Assembly (NCBI GenBank): GCA_036258055.1
Contig: DATAEK010000254.1
Coordinates: 1 to 64,000, forward strand
Direction of reading: 5' to 3'
Length of the DNA: 64,000 nt
From: DATAEK01 sp036258055
GTDB taxonomy: Bacteria; Acidobacteriota; Vicinamibacteria; Vicinamibacterales; 2-12-FULL-66-21
The position numbers and the translations under genes were made by a program. Shown here in pieces: positions 1 through 8,612 of the stretch. The notes under the pieces are model-generated. The model made no database searches. It saw nothing but the letters and a program-made list of their open reading frames with translations, and was not told the origin of the DNA. Within the stretch, counting starts at the first letter, position 1, and every line of letters begins with the position of its first letter.

Positions 1-251
1 CGGCAGTCGGCAGTCGACAGTCGCAGTCGCCAGTCAGTCGACAGTCGCCAGTCGGCCCGCCACAATCGCCAGCCGACTGGTCGCGGCGACTGACGATTGA
101 CTAACGACTCTAACTGCCGACTCCCGATTGACTAACGACTCTGACTGCCGACTCGACTGACTGACGACTCTGACTGTCGACTCCCGACTGACTGACGACT
201 GTGACTGCCGACTCCCGACTGCCGACTCCCGACTGCCGACTATCGACTGAC
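1..251. repeat. Degenerate AGTCG/CGACT repeat array
   Basis: Almost the whole stretch is built from short units such as AGTCGGC, AGTCGCC and AGTCGAC in the first 60 bases, and from their reverse complements (CGACTGC, CGACTCC, CGACTGA) from about base 75 onward. The two halves are therefore inverted with respect to each other and could fold back. Open frames through it are repeat artefacts. The same sequence family recurs at 3601-4088. The array runs right up to the start of the VWA gene and continues off the left edge of the window. Confidence 0.85.
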
Positions 252-1451
252 GTGTTCCCTTTCTCCACCCTTCCCGAGAACCTCGTCGCGTTCTGCGATC
301 GGCTGCGACGCGATTACGGCTTTCGCGTCGGTCCCCGCGAGCTCGCGGACGCCGCGCGGGCACTCACCATCGTCTCGCTCGCCGACGAGCGGATCGTTCG
401 CAACTCGCTGCGACCGATCCTCAGCCACACACGCGCCGACGCGCTCGCGTTCGATGATGCGTTCGATCGATTCTTTTATCCGCGCCCACTCGACGCTGGC
501 GACGACCCGCGTCGGCAGGATCGCGATCGGCCCGCTCCCTCGTTCGGATCCCCGCGTCACTCGATGAACGTGGCCGCGCAGCCGCACGAAGAGGTCACCG
601 AGGACACCGAAAGCACCTCAGCCGGGAGTGATGCTCAGGCAATGGCAGCCGACCGCGGAGCGGGCGACGAGACGGAGTCCGGAGCAGCGCGGCTTCGATA
701 CAGCCCGCTCGAAGGCGAAGCGCCGCCGCCCGTGCTCCAGCCGCCGAACGACGAGTGGCGGTCCGCCGCGCGGACGTTCGTCCATCAATTGCGGGCGGGT
801 TTCTCGCGCCGCTGGCGCCCGTCAGCGCGCGGTCAACGGTTCGACCTGCGCCGCACGTTGCGGAGCAGCCTGCACACCAGCGGCGAACCGGTTCTTCCTC
901 GATGGCGTGCCCGCGATCGGCGTCGGCCGCGATTCGTGATCCTCGTGGACGGCAGCCGTTCGATGGGCGAGCAGGCGGCGGTTGCCCTGCGGTGCGCGGC
1001 GGCTATTGCCAGTGCGACCCCGCACGTCGACGTCTTCACGTTCTCGACGGCGGTTCAGCGCGTGACGCCGGAGGTCACCCGTGCGGCCGCTGGCGCGCGC
1101 GTCCGGCTCCCGCCGCTTCATCACGCGTGGGGCGGTGGAACGAGCATCGGCGCCTGCCTGCGCGAGCTGCTCCAGCAATGGGGCGATCGGCTGCTCGGAC
1201 CGAACACCGTCGTCATCATCGCGAGCGACGGGCTCGAGGCCGGCGACCCGGCCGTCCTTCACGACGCGATGTCACGCCTGCGGCGCGAGTCCGCGGCGAT
1301 CATCTGGTTGAATCCACTCCTCGAGACGTCCGGCTACGAGCCGTCCGCGCAGGGCATGCGCACCGCGCGCCCGTTCGTAACGACCTTATCGTGGGTCGGC
1401 GACGCCGCGTCCCTTCTGCATCTCGCGCGTACGGCACGCGCTCGCGCCTAA
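252..1451 (+). CDS. CoxE-like VWA domain protein
   Basis: Protein of 399 residues. The N-terminal part ([17 protein letters not shown]) and the whole layout fit the CoxE/VWA family, which works with MoxR-type AAA ATPases as a metal-dependent chaperone module. The C-terminal von Willebrand A domain has a MIDAS motif, DGSRS at about residues 233-237, and a GGGTS element further on. The middle (about 90-170) is low-complexity and acidic. I chose the GTG at 252 because the longer frame back to 201 only translates the upstream repeat. The MoxR-type partner would be expected just outside the left edge. No carbon monoxide dehydrogenase subunits are visible here, so a link to CO oxidation is unsupported. 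The start codon is uncertain. Confidence 0.8.
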   Translation: MFPFSTLPENLVAFCDRLRRDYGFRVGPRELADAARALTIVSLADERIVRNSLRPILSHTRADALAFDDAFDRFFYPRPLDAGDDPRRQDRDRPAPSFGSPRHSMNVAAQPHEEVTEDTESTSAGSDAQAMAADRGAGDETESGAARLRYSPLEGEAPPPVLQPPNDEWRSAARTFVHQLRAGFSRRWRPSARGQRFDLRRTLRSSLHTSGEPVLPRWRARDRRRPRFVILVDGSRSMGEQAAVALRCAAAIASATPHVDVFTFSTAVQRVTPEVTRAAAGARVRLPPLHHAWGGGTSIGACLRELLQQWGDRLLGPNTVVIIASDGLEAGDPAVLHDAMSRLRRESAAIIWLNPLLETSGYEPSAQGMRTARPFVTTLSWVGDAASLLHLARTARARA

Positions 1452-1494
1452 TGACGATGGGACATGGATCGAATGATCGGAAGCTTTGCCTTCC

Positions 1495-1522
1495 ACCATG
1501 GCCCATGGCCCATCGCCCATGT
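1495..1522. repeat. CCATGG/CCCAT short repeat cluster
   Basis: A short run of overlapping CCATGGCCCAT-like words ends in CCCATGTC. The complementary word GGGACATGG lies a little upstream (about 1459-1467), so the two can pair. It sits between the VWA gene and the hydrolase gene. It could act as a weak terminator or simply be decayed intergenic repeat. Confidence 0.4.
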
Positions 1523-1587
1523 CGGGTCATCACACCAGTCGTCTCCGCCGCGCCGGCGCGGGGCGACCCAGTGGCCAATTTCGGGGC

Positions 1588-1608
1588 GGCCGGGGCATAA
1601 TCCCGGCC
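1588..1608. promoter_or_regulatory. Inverted repeat enclosing a CATAAT box
   Basis: GGCCGGG and CCCGGCC form a perfect 7-bp inverted repeat around the 7-base loop GCATAAT. The loop resembles a -10 hexamer, and a strong ribosome site (GCAGGAGG) follows 6 bases before the ATG at 1627. It may be a promoter with an overlapping operator for the hydrolase gene. This rests on sequence symmetry only. Confidence 0.35.
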
Positions 1609-1626
1609 GAGGGCAGGAGGAACACC

Positions 1627-3600
1627 ATGCGCCGAACGATCCGCCAGATGAGTCTCGCCACCGCCGCCGCCGTGCTCGTTGCCGTCGCGATGCCGCTCGC
1701 GCAGCGCGGTCCGCTCTCGCCCGATCAATCGGCCAAGCGCTGGGACACCGAGAAAGAGCTGCAATCGCTCGCCGTCGTCGATCGCAAGGTGATGATCCCG
1801 ATGCGCGACGGCGTGCGGCTGGCGACCGACGTCTATCGGCCGAAGAACGCGTCAGGGAAGGTGGCGACGATCTGGGTCAGGACGCCCTACAACTTCAACT
1901 TCTGGGACGTGCGCAACGGCGTGCCCGCGGACATGACCGCGGCCCTGACCGCCGTCAAACGCGGCTACGCCTACGTCGTCCAGAACGAGCGGGGCCACTT
2001 CTTCTCGGAGGGCAACTACGACATCCTCGGGTCACGGACCGACGGGTCGGACACGCTCACCTGGATCTCGTCGCAGCCGTGGTCGAACGGCAAGGTTGGC
2101 ACCACCGGCTGCTCCTCGACCGCGGAGTATCAGATGGGTGTGGCCGCGATGGGGAACCCGGCGTATGCGGCGATGAACGTGCAAGGGTTTGGCGCCGGCG
2201 TCGGACGGGTCGGCCCGTATTACGAGCAAGGCAACTGGTATCGCGGCGGCGCGATCCAGATGCTCTTCATCACCTGGCTCTACGGCGAGCAGAACCAGGT
2301 GCGGCCGATGTTTCCGCCCAACACCTCGCAGGAAGATCTGATTCGCGCGTCCAAGGCGTTCGACCTGGCGCAGCAGCTCCCGCCGGTCGACTGGTCGAAG
2401 GCCCTCTGGCACCTGCCGGTGCAGGACATCATGAAGAACGTCGACGGTCCGCACGGCATCTTCGCGGACCAGATGCCGGTGGACACCGGCGGCGCGATGA
2501 TCCAGCGGGCACCGAACGATCCGGCCTGGTACAAGGGCGGGCTGTACCACGACAACATGCCGCTCAACGTGCCTGGACTCTGGTTCATGTCCTGGTACGA
2601 CGTGTCGGTAGGACCCAACCTCGCGCTCTACAACCACGTTCGGAAGAGCGCCCCGCCGGCAATTGCCGATCAGCAGTGGGCGGTGATTGCGCCGGTCGCG
2701 CACTGCTCGTACGCTCGCGCGACCGAGAACACGATCGTCGGCGAGCGCAGCATGGGAGACGCGCGGCTGAACTACGCCGAGCTCACCTACGGCTTCTTCG
2801 ATCGGTTCCTGAAGGGCGAGGCCAGCCCTGCGCTCGACGCGCTGCCGAAGGTGACCTACTTCACGATGGGCCTGAACAAGTGGCAGACGTCCGACACCTG
2901 GCCGCCGCGCGGCGCCCAGCCGCAGACGCTGTACCTGTCGAGTGGAGGCAAGGCCAACACGCTCAACGGCGACGGCACGCTGGTCGCGGCGGCACCGGCC
3001 GCCGACACACCGGACGAGTTCACCTACGATCCCATGAACCCGGTGACGTCGTACGGCGGCAACGTCTGCTGCACGGGAACCGCCATCACCGCCGGCTCGT
3101 TCGACCAGCGCAAGATGGAAGCGCGTCCCGACATCCTGGTCTATACGTCGGAACCGTTCAAGGAGACCACCGAGGTCAGCGGGCCGATCGAGCCGACGAT
3201 CTACGTGTCGTCCGACGTCAAAGACACCGACATCACGGTCAAGGTGATCGACGTCTACCCGGACGGCACGGCCTACAACCTCGACGAGTCGATTCAGCGG
3301 CTGCGTTATCGCAACGGTTACGACAAGCCGCTCGCGTGGATGGAACCCGGCAAAGTGTACAAGGTGACGCTCCAGCCGCTCACGACCAGCAACTACTTTC
3401 CGGCAGGACACCGGCTGCGGATCGAAGTCTCGAGCAGCAACTTCCCGCGCTTCGATCGCAATCTGAACACCGGTGGCAACAACTACGACGAGTCCAAGGG
3501 GGTCGTCGCCCACACTCAGATCCACCACTCCAAGCAGTATCCGTCGCAGGTGATGTTTACGGTGGTGAAACGGGAACAGTCGACGGTCGTCAGTCGGTAG
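1627..3600 (+). CDS. CocE/NonD family secreted hydrolase (X-Pro dipeptidyl-peptidase S15 fold)
   Basis: Protein of 657 residues. A hydrophobic signal peptide (about residues 8-28, ending PLAQ) is followed by an S15/CocE-type alpha/beta hydrolase beginning with [17 protein letters not shown]. The nucleophile-elbow region reads GCSSTAEY, with Ser163 as the probable nucleophile, although the family usually has GxSYxG. The C-terminal half is a beta-rich X-Pro dipeptidyl-peptidase C domain ending near FPRFDRNLN. The family hydrolyses acyl, ester or peptide bonds, and the substrate cannot be told from sequence. ATG 1627 has the ribosome site GCAGGAGG and avoids a 47-residue upstream extension. The last residues, QSTVVSR, and the stop codon are encoded by the start of the AGTCG repeat array, so the repeat has become the gene's 3' end. 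Confidence 0.88.
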   Translation: MRRTIRQMSLATAAAVLVAVAMPLAQRGPLSPDQSAKRWDTEKELQSLAVVDRKVMIPMRDGVRLATDVYRPKNASGKVATIWVRTPYNFNFWDVRNGVPADMTAALTAVKRGYAYVVQNERGHFFSEGNYDILGSRTDGSDTLTWISSQPWSNGKVGTTGCSSTAEYQMGVAAMGNPAYAAMNVQGFGAGVGRVGPYYEQGNWYRGGAIQMLFITWLYGEQNQVRPMFPPNTSQEDLIRASKAFDLAQQLPPVDWSKALWHLPVQDIMKNVDGPHGIFADQMPVDTGGAMIQRAPNDPAWYKGGLYHDNMPLNVPGLWFMSWYDVSVGPNLALYNHVRKSAPPAIADQQWAVIAPVAHCSYARATENTIVGERSMGDARLNYAELTYGFFDRFLKGEASPALDALPKVTYFTMGLNKWQTSDTWPPRGAQPQTLYLSSGGKANTLNGDGTLVAAAPAADTPDEFTYDPMNPVTSYGGNVCCTGTAITAGSFDQRKMEARPDILVYTSEPFKETTEVSGPIEPTIYVSSDVKDTDITVKVIDVYPDGTAYNLDESIQRLRYRNGYDKPLAWMEPGKVYKVTLQPLTTSNYFPAGHRLRIEVSSSNFPRFDRNLNTGGNNYDESKGVVAHTQIHHSKQYPSQVMFTVVKREQSTVVSR

Positions 3601-3785
3601 TCGCCGGTCGCAGTCGTCAGACAGTCGACAGTCGGTAGTCGCCGGTCGCGGTCGTCAGACAGTCGACAGTCGGTAGTCGCCGGTCGCAGTCGTCAGACAG
3701 TCGGCAGTCGGTAGTCGCCGGTCGCAGTCGTCAGACAGTCGACAGTCGGCAGTCGCCGGTCGCAGTCGTCAGTCAGTCGGAAGTC
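3601..3785. repeat. 38-bp tandem repeat, about 4.6 copies
   Basis: Units begin at 3601, 3639, 3677, 3715 and 3753, a constant 38-bp period starting TCGCCGGTCG and ending GTCGGTAG, with one or two mismatches between units. Each unit is itself made of AGTCG-type words. There are no unique spacers between the units, so this is not a CRISPR array. It lies between the convergent hydrolase and PEP carboxykinase genes. Confidence 0.9.
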
Positions 3786-3848
3786 GTCGGTCGGAATCGA
3801 TAGTCGGTCGGCAGTCGCCGAGACGGAGATTGTCTGGCGACAGCGCCC

Positions 3849-4088
3849 GTCAACCGTCGACTGTGTGGCGACGGCGGCGGTCAACCGTCGACTGTGTGGC
3901 GAGAGCGCCGGTCAAACGTCGACTGTGTGGCGACGGCGACGAGCGACGGCCGACTGTCTGTCGACTGCCTGACCGACGACTCTCGACTGTCTGTCGACTG
4001 AGACTGGCGACCGCCGACTGCCGACCGCCGACTGCCGACTGACTCCCGACTGTGACTGCCGACTAGCGACTGCCGACTGCCGACTGAC
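3849..4088. repeat. Inverted arm of the AGTCG array with a 31-bp tandem repeat
   Basis: Three 31-bp units begin at 3849, 3880 and 3911 (GTCAACCGTCGACTGTGTGG...). From about 3942 the sequence becomes CGACTGCCGACTG-type words, which are the reverse complement of the words at 3601-3785. The two arms could fold into a long imperfect hairpin between convergent genes, so the pair may serve as a bidirectional transcription barrier. The repeat reaches the stop codon of the PEP carboxykinase gene. No gene is supported in 3601-4088. Confidence 0.8.
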
Positions 4089-5888
4089 TCAGGCTCCCTC
4101 GTCGCGGCCTCGCAGATCCGCCGGGGTCATCGCATCTTCGATCCGCTTGGCGAGCCGCTCCTGTTCGTCGCGGATGCCGCGGGGCAGCCGCGCGCCGAAG
4201 GAGTCGAAGAAGTCGCGCTGCCCGCTGACCGCTTCCGCCCATTCCGCCGGATCGACCTTGAGCAGCGTCGCCATGTCGGCGTCGGAGAGCTTGAGGCCGC
4301 TGCGATCGATCGCGGCTCGCGTCGGGACGAACCCGATCGGCGTTTCGACCGCCGCGCCCTTGCCCTCGCAGCGCTCGAGGATCCACTTCAGCACGCGCAG
4401 GTTGTCGCCGAACCCGGGCCAGAGGAACTTCCCGTCGTCGCCGGTGCGAAACCAGTTCACCCGGAAGATCTTCGGCAGCGCGCTGAGTCGTTCGAACGAG
4501 AGCCAGTGGCCGAAATAGTCCGCCATGTTGTAGCCGCAGAACGGCGACATCGCCATGGAGTCCCGGCGCAGCACGCCGACGCGTCCGGTGGCGGCGGCGG
4601 TCGTTTCCGACGAGAGGCTCGCGCCGAGGAAGGTGCCGTGCTGCCAGTTGCGCGCCTGATAGACGAGCGGCACACGCCGTTGCCGGCGGGCGCCGAAGAG
4701 GATGGCGTCGATCGGCACGCCGTTGGGGTTGTCGAACTCTGGCGAGAGCGACGCGCACTGCGACGCGGGCGTCGTGAACCGGCTGTTCGGATGCGCTGCC
4801 TTCTCGGGTGACGCTGGCGTCCAGGGTCGTCCTTGCCAGTCAATCGCCTCCGCGGGCGGCGGATCGTCGTGCCCCTCCCACCACGGCGTGCCGTCCGGCC
4901 GCAGCGCCACGTTCGTGAAGATCGTGTTGCGCTGAATCATGTCGAACGCGTTCGGATTCGTCGCGCGGCTCGTGCCCGGAACGACACCGAAAAAACCCGC
5001 CTCCGGGTTGACCGCCCACAATCGCCCGTCGTCTCCGGGGCGCAGCCACGCGATGTCGTCACCCACCGTCCACGCCTGCCAGCCGGGCATCGATGACGGC
5101 GGGACGAGCATCGCGAGGTTCGTCTTGCCACATGCCGACGGAAATGCGCCGGTGATGTAGCGGGTCGTATCGGATCCCGGCGCCTTCAGCCCGAGGATCA
5201 GCATGTGCTCCGCGAGCCATCCTTCACGCTTGGCCAGCCAGCTCGCGATCCTGAGCGCCATACACTTCTTGCCCAGCAGCGCATTGCCGCCGTACCCGGA
5301 CCCGATCGACCACACCGTATTCCGCTCGGGAAAGTGGACGATGTAGCGGCGGTCGGGGCTGAGATCGCCGAGCGAGTGGAGGCACCGCGTGAAGTCGCCG
5401 GATGTCCCGAGGTGATCGAGTGCGACCTGCCCGACGCGGGTCATGGTCCGCATGCTCAACACGACGTAACGACTGTCGGTGATTTCGACGCCGACGCGCG
5501 AGAACTTCGAGCCCGGCGGTCCCATCAGAAACGGCACGGCGAACATCGTCCGTCCCTTCATCGCGCCTTTGAAAAGCGGCGTCAGCTTCGCGACGGCATC
5601 CTCGGGTGACATCCAGTTGTTGTTTGGTCCGGCGTCCTCCTTGTCCTTCGTGCTGACAAACGTCAGGTGCTCGGTGCGCGCCACGTCGTGCGCGGCGCTC
5701 CGATGGAGGTAACAGCCCGGGAGCTTCTTCTGATTGAGCTCGATGAGCTCCCCCGAAGCGAGACATTCTGCGATCAGGCGGTCCTTCTCGCCGTCCGTGC
5801 CGTCGCAATACACGACCCGGTCGGGCGTGGTCAGCGAAGAGATTTCATCGACCCAGGTGCGGATGGAATCGGGAATCGTGGAAGACAT
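4089..5888 (-). CDS. pckG: Phosphoenolpyruvate carboxykinase (GTP)
   Basis: Protein of 599 residues, the normal length for GTP-dependent PEP carboxykinase, which interconverts oxaloacetate and phosphoenolpyruvate plus CO2 using GTP/GDP. The kinase-1a loop is clear: FPSACGKTNLAML near residue 255, with the diagnostic cysteine before the GKTN. Other family blocks include the N-terminal YCDGTDGEKDRL and SPFCGYNMADYFGHWL near residue 450. It is a soluble cytosolic enzyme of gluconeogenesis and anaplerosis. It is transcribed leftward into the AGTCG array. The gene ends in the sequence GRDEGA directly at the array. Confidence 0.97.
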   Translation of the reverse strand: MSSTIPDSIRTWVDEISSLTTPDRVVYCDGTDGEKDRLIAECLASGELIELNQKKLPGCYLHRSAAHDVARTEHLTFVSTKDKEDAGPNNNWMSPEDAVAKLTPLFKGAMKGRTMFAVPFLMGPPGSKFSRVGVEITDSRYVVLSMRTMTRVGQVALDHLGTSGDFTRCLHSLGDLSPDRRYIVHFPERNTVWSIGSGYGGNALLGKKCMALRIASWLAKREGWLAEHMLILGLKAPGSDTTRYITGAFPSACGKTNLAMLVPPSSMPGWQAWTVGDDIAWLRPGDDGRLWAVNPEAGFFGVVPGTSRATNPNAFDMIQRNTIFTNVALRPDGTPWWEGHDDPPPAEAIDWQGRPWTPASPEKAAHPNSRFTTPASQCASLSPEFDNPNGVPIDAILFGARRQRRVPLVYQARNWQHGTFLGASLSSETTAAATGRVGVLRRDSMAMSPFCGYNMADYFGHWLSFERLSALPKIFRVNWFRTGDDGKFLWPGFGDNLRVLKWILERCEGKGAAVETPIGFVPTRAAIDRSGLKLSDADMATLLKVDPAEWAEAVSGQRDFFDSFGARLPRGIRDEQERLAKRIEDAMTPADLRGRDEGA

Positions 5889-5978
5889 GACCCTTCATCA
5901 TATCCTGCCGCGCGGCGCGGCCCGCCGGAGCGGAGCGGGGCGAAGGGGGCCCGCAAGCGACGGCGAAGGGGTCCGGCG

Positions 5979-5991
5979 GGGACGAAGTCCC
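5979..5991 (-). terminator. Small GGGAC/GTCCC hairpin
   Basis: GGGAC, triloop GAA, GTCCC lies 12 bases beyond the stop codon of the leftward gene ending at 6003. It is only a 5-bp stem without a T-run, so termination is a weak guess. The surrounding 5905-5978 is very GC-rich with no gene. Confidence 0.3.
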
Positions 5992-6002
5992 TCCGGGTTA
6001 CA

Positions 6003-6572
6003 TCAGAAGGCGAACCTGACTTCCACCTGGCGCAGGTGCAGCTCCGGGATCGGCCGCGGCTCGATGAGCGGGCATCCGCTGACGACACAGTCCTGCCAGG
6101 GCGGAATTCGATCGGTCTGGTAATACCGTTCGACGTAGCGCCAGTCGGTCTGGACGAAGTCGCTGTACCACTGATCGAGTCCAGTGACGCCGCAGTCGCG
6201 GAGCAGCTGCATGCCGAACCCGGCGGCCTCGAACTCGTAATCGTGCAGAACCCGCATGAACCGCGCTTTGTCGGTCGTATTCCGCAGATCCTCGAGCTTG
6301 TGCTCGATCGACGGCGCCACCCACTGCGCCGAGTGTCCGAAGAGGTGCAACAGGAGGAAGCACTGCATCTCGAAACCGACGTCCGGATCGATCACGATGC
6401 GAAGGCCGTCGAAGATCCCGGTCCGCGGCGGTTCCAGGTCGCGGTACTCGATCACGAAGCCGTGCTTGACGATCCCCGATGGGACCTTGGACCAGAGGTC
6501 CACCATGTCGGTGCTGGGCAGGTGACCGACCAGACGAGACCCCACGAGCTCATGTCCTGGCAGCAGCTTCAC
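6003..6572 (-). CDS. Degenerate ImmA/IrrE-like (zincin-type) protein
   Basis: Protein of 189 residues with no signal peptide. The block LLLHLFGHSAQW followed about 30 residues later by DYEFEAAGFGMQLL resembles the HExxH...YE(x)EAxxFA layout of ImmA/IrrE-like metallopeptidases. The active-site Glu of HExxH is replaced by Leu (HLFGH), so proteolysis is unlikely while metal binding by the two His and a distal Glu might remain. The C-terminus has a Cys pair (DCVVSGCP). I chose GTG 6572 because it has GGGGAG seven bases upstream and coding character ends there. The relation is by motif only; it could be an unrelated conserved hypothetical. Confidence 0.6.
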   Translation of the reverse strand: MKLLPGHELVGSRLVGHLPSTDMVDLWSKVPSGIVKHGFVIEYRDLEPPRTGIFDGLRIVIDPDVGFEMQCFLLLHLFGHSAQWVAPSIEHKLEDLRNTTDKARFMRVLHDYEFEAAGFGMQLLRDCGVTGLDQWYSDFVQTDWRYVERYYQTDRIPPWQDCVVSGCPLIEPRPIPELHLRQVEVRFAF

Positions 6573-6714
6573 GTGAGATCTCCCCACACGCGTGTGCTCA
6601 TCGCAGAAGCATTGTATGAGAGCTCTGGATGATCGATTCACCGGCTGATCCGGTGAGGACTCCGTGGCGCGTATGATGTGAGGAGCGAAACCGCCGTCAG
6701 GAAGGAGGCCAGTG

Positions 6715-7452
6715 ATGGCCCGCTCGAATGAGTTTTTCCTCGAGGGCACCGACAGACGTACCTTCCTGCGCACCGGCTGGGTCGCCGGCGCGGGTTTGTT
6801 CGTTCCGGCAGTGACGGAAGGCGCGCAGCGCGCGCGCGGCACCCAGCCCGGCAAAGGCGAAACGGAGGAAGAGGTCGCGCCGCCCGAGGATCTGATGCGG
6901 GAGCACGGCGTGTTGAAGCGCGTGCTGCTCGTGTACGGTGAAGCGATCCGTCGGATCGATGCCCGGCACGACCTCCCGCCGGAGGCGGTGCGCGGTGGCG
7001 CCGACGTCATCCGCACGTTCATCGAGGACTACCACGAGAAGCTCGAGGAGGATTACCTGTTCCCGCGGTTCGAGAAGGCCGGGCGCCTGACCGATCTCAC
7101 GAAGGTGCTGCGCGCGCAGCACCAGGCGGGACGCCGCGTCACCGAGCAGATCACGGGCCTTGCCACGGCGCAGTCCTTGAAAGACGCGCAGAGCGCTGGC
7201 CGGCTTCGGGATCTGCTGCAGCAGTTCGTCCGGATGTACGAGCCGCACGAGGCGCGCGAAGACACGGTCCTTTTTCCAGCGCTCCGGAGCGTGGTGTCGA
7301 AGCACGAATTCGCCGCGCTCGGCGAGGACTTCGAAAAGAAGGAGCATCAGCTCTTCGGCGAGGAGGGGTTCGAGAAGATGGTCGACCGCGTGGCCACGAT
7401 CGAAAAATCCCTTGGCATCTACGATCTTGCCCAGTTCACGCCAAAGATCTGA
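6715..7452 (+). CDS. Tat-signal hemerythrin domain protein
   Basis: Protein of 245 residues. The N-terminus has a twin-arginine type signal (DRRTFLRTGWVAGAGLFVP), then a hemerythrin-like four-helix domain. The iron ligands expected in this fold are visible: His in MREHGVLKR, His and Glu in DYHEKLEEDYLFPRFE, His in RAQHQAG, and H/E in YEPHEAREDTVLFP. Such proteins bind O2, NO or act in iron and redox handling. ATG 6715 follows GGAAGGAGG closely. It ends about 100 bases before the first hydrogenase gene in the same direction, so co-expression is possible but not shown. Confidence 0.85.
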   Translation: MARSNEFFLEGTDRRTFLRTGWVAGAGLFVPAVTEGAQRARGTQPGKGETEEEVAPPEDLMREHGVLKRVLLVYGEAIRRIDARHDLPPEAVRGGADVIRTFIEDYHEKLEEDYLFPRFEKAGRLTDLTKVLRAQHQAGRRVTEQITGLATAQSLKDAQSAGRLRDLLQQFVRMYEPHEAREDTVLFPALRSVVSKHEFAALGEDFEKKEHQLFGEEGFEKMVDRVATIEKSLGIYDLAQFTPKI

Positions 7453-7492
7453 GAGAAGCCTTTGAAGGGCCGGCGAGAGCCCGCGTCGTTGC

Positions 7493-7501
7493 TGGTATGA
7501 T
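7493..7501 (+). promoter_or_regulatory. Possible extended -10 promoter of the hydrogenase locus
   Basis: TGGTATGAT matches an extended -10 element (TGnTATnAT) 49 bases before the chosen ATG of the first small-subunit gene. There is no convincing -35 at 17 bases, as is common for extended -10 promoters. No sigma-54 -24/-12 pair was recognised. Confidence 0.35.
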
Positions 7502-7549
7502 CGCCCGCCTCAGGCCTCGATGGCGGAAGGCCGCGAGGGAGGTCGATCG

Positions 7550-8593
7550 ATGGCAGTCGTGGGCGAGGCACCCCGATTCGCGGCGCCAGGGCGGCTCGAC
7601 GTCATCGACGTGCTCTGGATCACGGCCGGTCTCGGCTGTGACGGCGACACGATCGCGATGACGGCCGCGACGCAGCCGAGCCTCGAAGATCTCCTCGCCG
7701 GCGCGTTTCCCTGGGTCCCCGCGATTCGGCTCCACAACGCCTTCCTCGATCCGCGCAACGGAGACGACTTCCTCAAGCCATTTCATGACGCTGCGCGCGG
7801 CGCGATGGATCCGTTCATCCTCGTCGTCGAGGGATCCATTCCCGACGAGACCAACAAGGCGGAGGGGTACTGGGCGGCGTTCGGTACAGATGCGCGGACC
7901 GGCCAGCCCATCACGACCTGTGAGTGGATCGATCGTCTCGCCCCACACGCCTGGGCGGTCGTCGCCGCCGGCACCTGCGCGACCTACGGCGGCGTTCACG
8001 CCATGGCGGGCAATCCCACCGGCGCGATGGGCTTGCCTGATTACCTCGGCTGGGCGTGGCGATCGCGCGCCGACATTCCGATCGTTTGCATTCCTGGATG
8101 CCCGACCCAGCCCGACAACCTCACCGAAACGTTGCTCTATCTCCTGACCATGGCGGCCGGCCGCGCGCCTATGATCGATCTCGATGAAGCGCTGCGGCCG
8201 ACATGGCTCTTCTCGCAGACGGTGCACGAGGGCTGCGACCGCGGCGGCTTCTACGAGCAGGCGCAGTTTGCCGACGTCTACGGTTCGCCCCAATGCATCG
8301 TCAAGCTCGGGTGCTGGGGTCCGGTCGTGCAGTGCAACGTCGGAAAGCGCGGCTGGATGTCGGGCCTGGGTGGCTGTCCGAACGTCGGCGGCATCTGCAT
8401 CGGCTGCACGATGCCGGGATTTCCGGACAAGTTCATGCCCTTCATGGACCAGCCGCCCGGCTCGATGCTGTCGGCGCATGCGGTCATGAGCTACGGCCGC
8501 GCGATTCACGCGCTGCGTCGATTCACGCAGGCGTCGATGAACAAGGAACCCGAGTGGCGCAAGCGCCGGTTGCCGCGCCCGCCAGCCACGTGA
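7550..8593 (+). CDS. [NiFe]-hydrogenase group 1h-type small subunit, unpaired copy
   Basis: Protein of 347 residues, clearly paralogous to the small subunit at 11094. It carries the FeS-cluster residues of the family: GLGCDGD at 28-33, where Asp33 replaces the second Cys of the usual CxxC as in group 1h enzymes with 3Cys-1Asp proximal clusters, then AGTCATYGG, PGCPTQPDN, HEGCD, QCIVKLGCWGP, GGCPNVGGICIGC. There is no twin-arginine signal, so it should stay cytoplasmic. Start ATG 7550 has GGGAGG nearby; ATG 7520 is an alternative. It is followed not by a large subunit but, 19 bases later, by a PAS histidine kinase. It could be an alternative subunit for the single large subunit, or an electron-transfer or sensing subunit for the kinase. 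Confidence 0.9.
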   Translation: MAVVGEAPRFAAPGRLDVIDVLWITAGLGCDGDTIAMTAATQPSLEDLLAGAFPWVPAIRLHNAFLDPRNGDDFLKPFHDAARGAMDPFILVVEGSIPDETNKAEGYWAAFGTDARTGQPITTCEWIDRLAPHAWAVVAAGTCATYGGVHAMAGNPTGAMGLPDYLGWAWRSRADIPIVCIPGCPTQPDNLTETLLYLLTMAAGRAPMIDLDEALRPTWLFSQTVHEGCDRGGFYEQAQFADVYGSPQCIVKLGCWGPVVQCNVGKRGWMSGLGGCPNVGGICIGCTMPGFPDKFMPFMDQPPGSMLSAHAVMSYGRAIHALRRFTQASMNKEPEWRKRRLPRPPAT

Positions 8594-8612
8594 AGGAACG
8601 TCTCGAAGCCCG

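Noticed and set aside
34..363. Minus-strand frame through the first repeat array
   Set aside because: Translation is only repeated Ser/Arg/Val words from the AGTCG units.
252..1451. Carbon monoxide dehydrogenase locus inferred from the CoxE-like gene
   Set aside because: No coxL, coxM or coxS gene lies in the window, and CoxE-like VWA proteins are common outside cox clusters.
2032..3528. Long minus-strand frame of about 498 residues opposite the CocE-type hydrolase
   Set aside because: Arg/Val/His-rich composition without any motif; it is the codon-bias shadow of the real gene. The same applies to other long antisense frames such as 7436-8767, 9723-10871, 12800-13954 and 36706-37926.
3601..3941. 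Regularly spaced repeats resembling a CRISPR array
   Set aside because: Units follow each other directly with no unique spacers, periods differ (38 and 31 bp), the words are low-complexity, and no cas genes are present.
7550..7650. Twin-arginine signal on the hydrogenase small subunits
   Set aside because: Neither N-terminus contains an RRxFxK-like motif followed by a hydrophobic segment; group 1h small subunits normally lack one.
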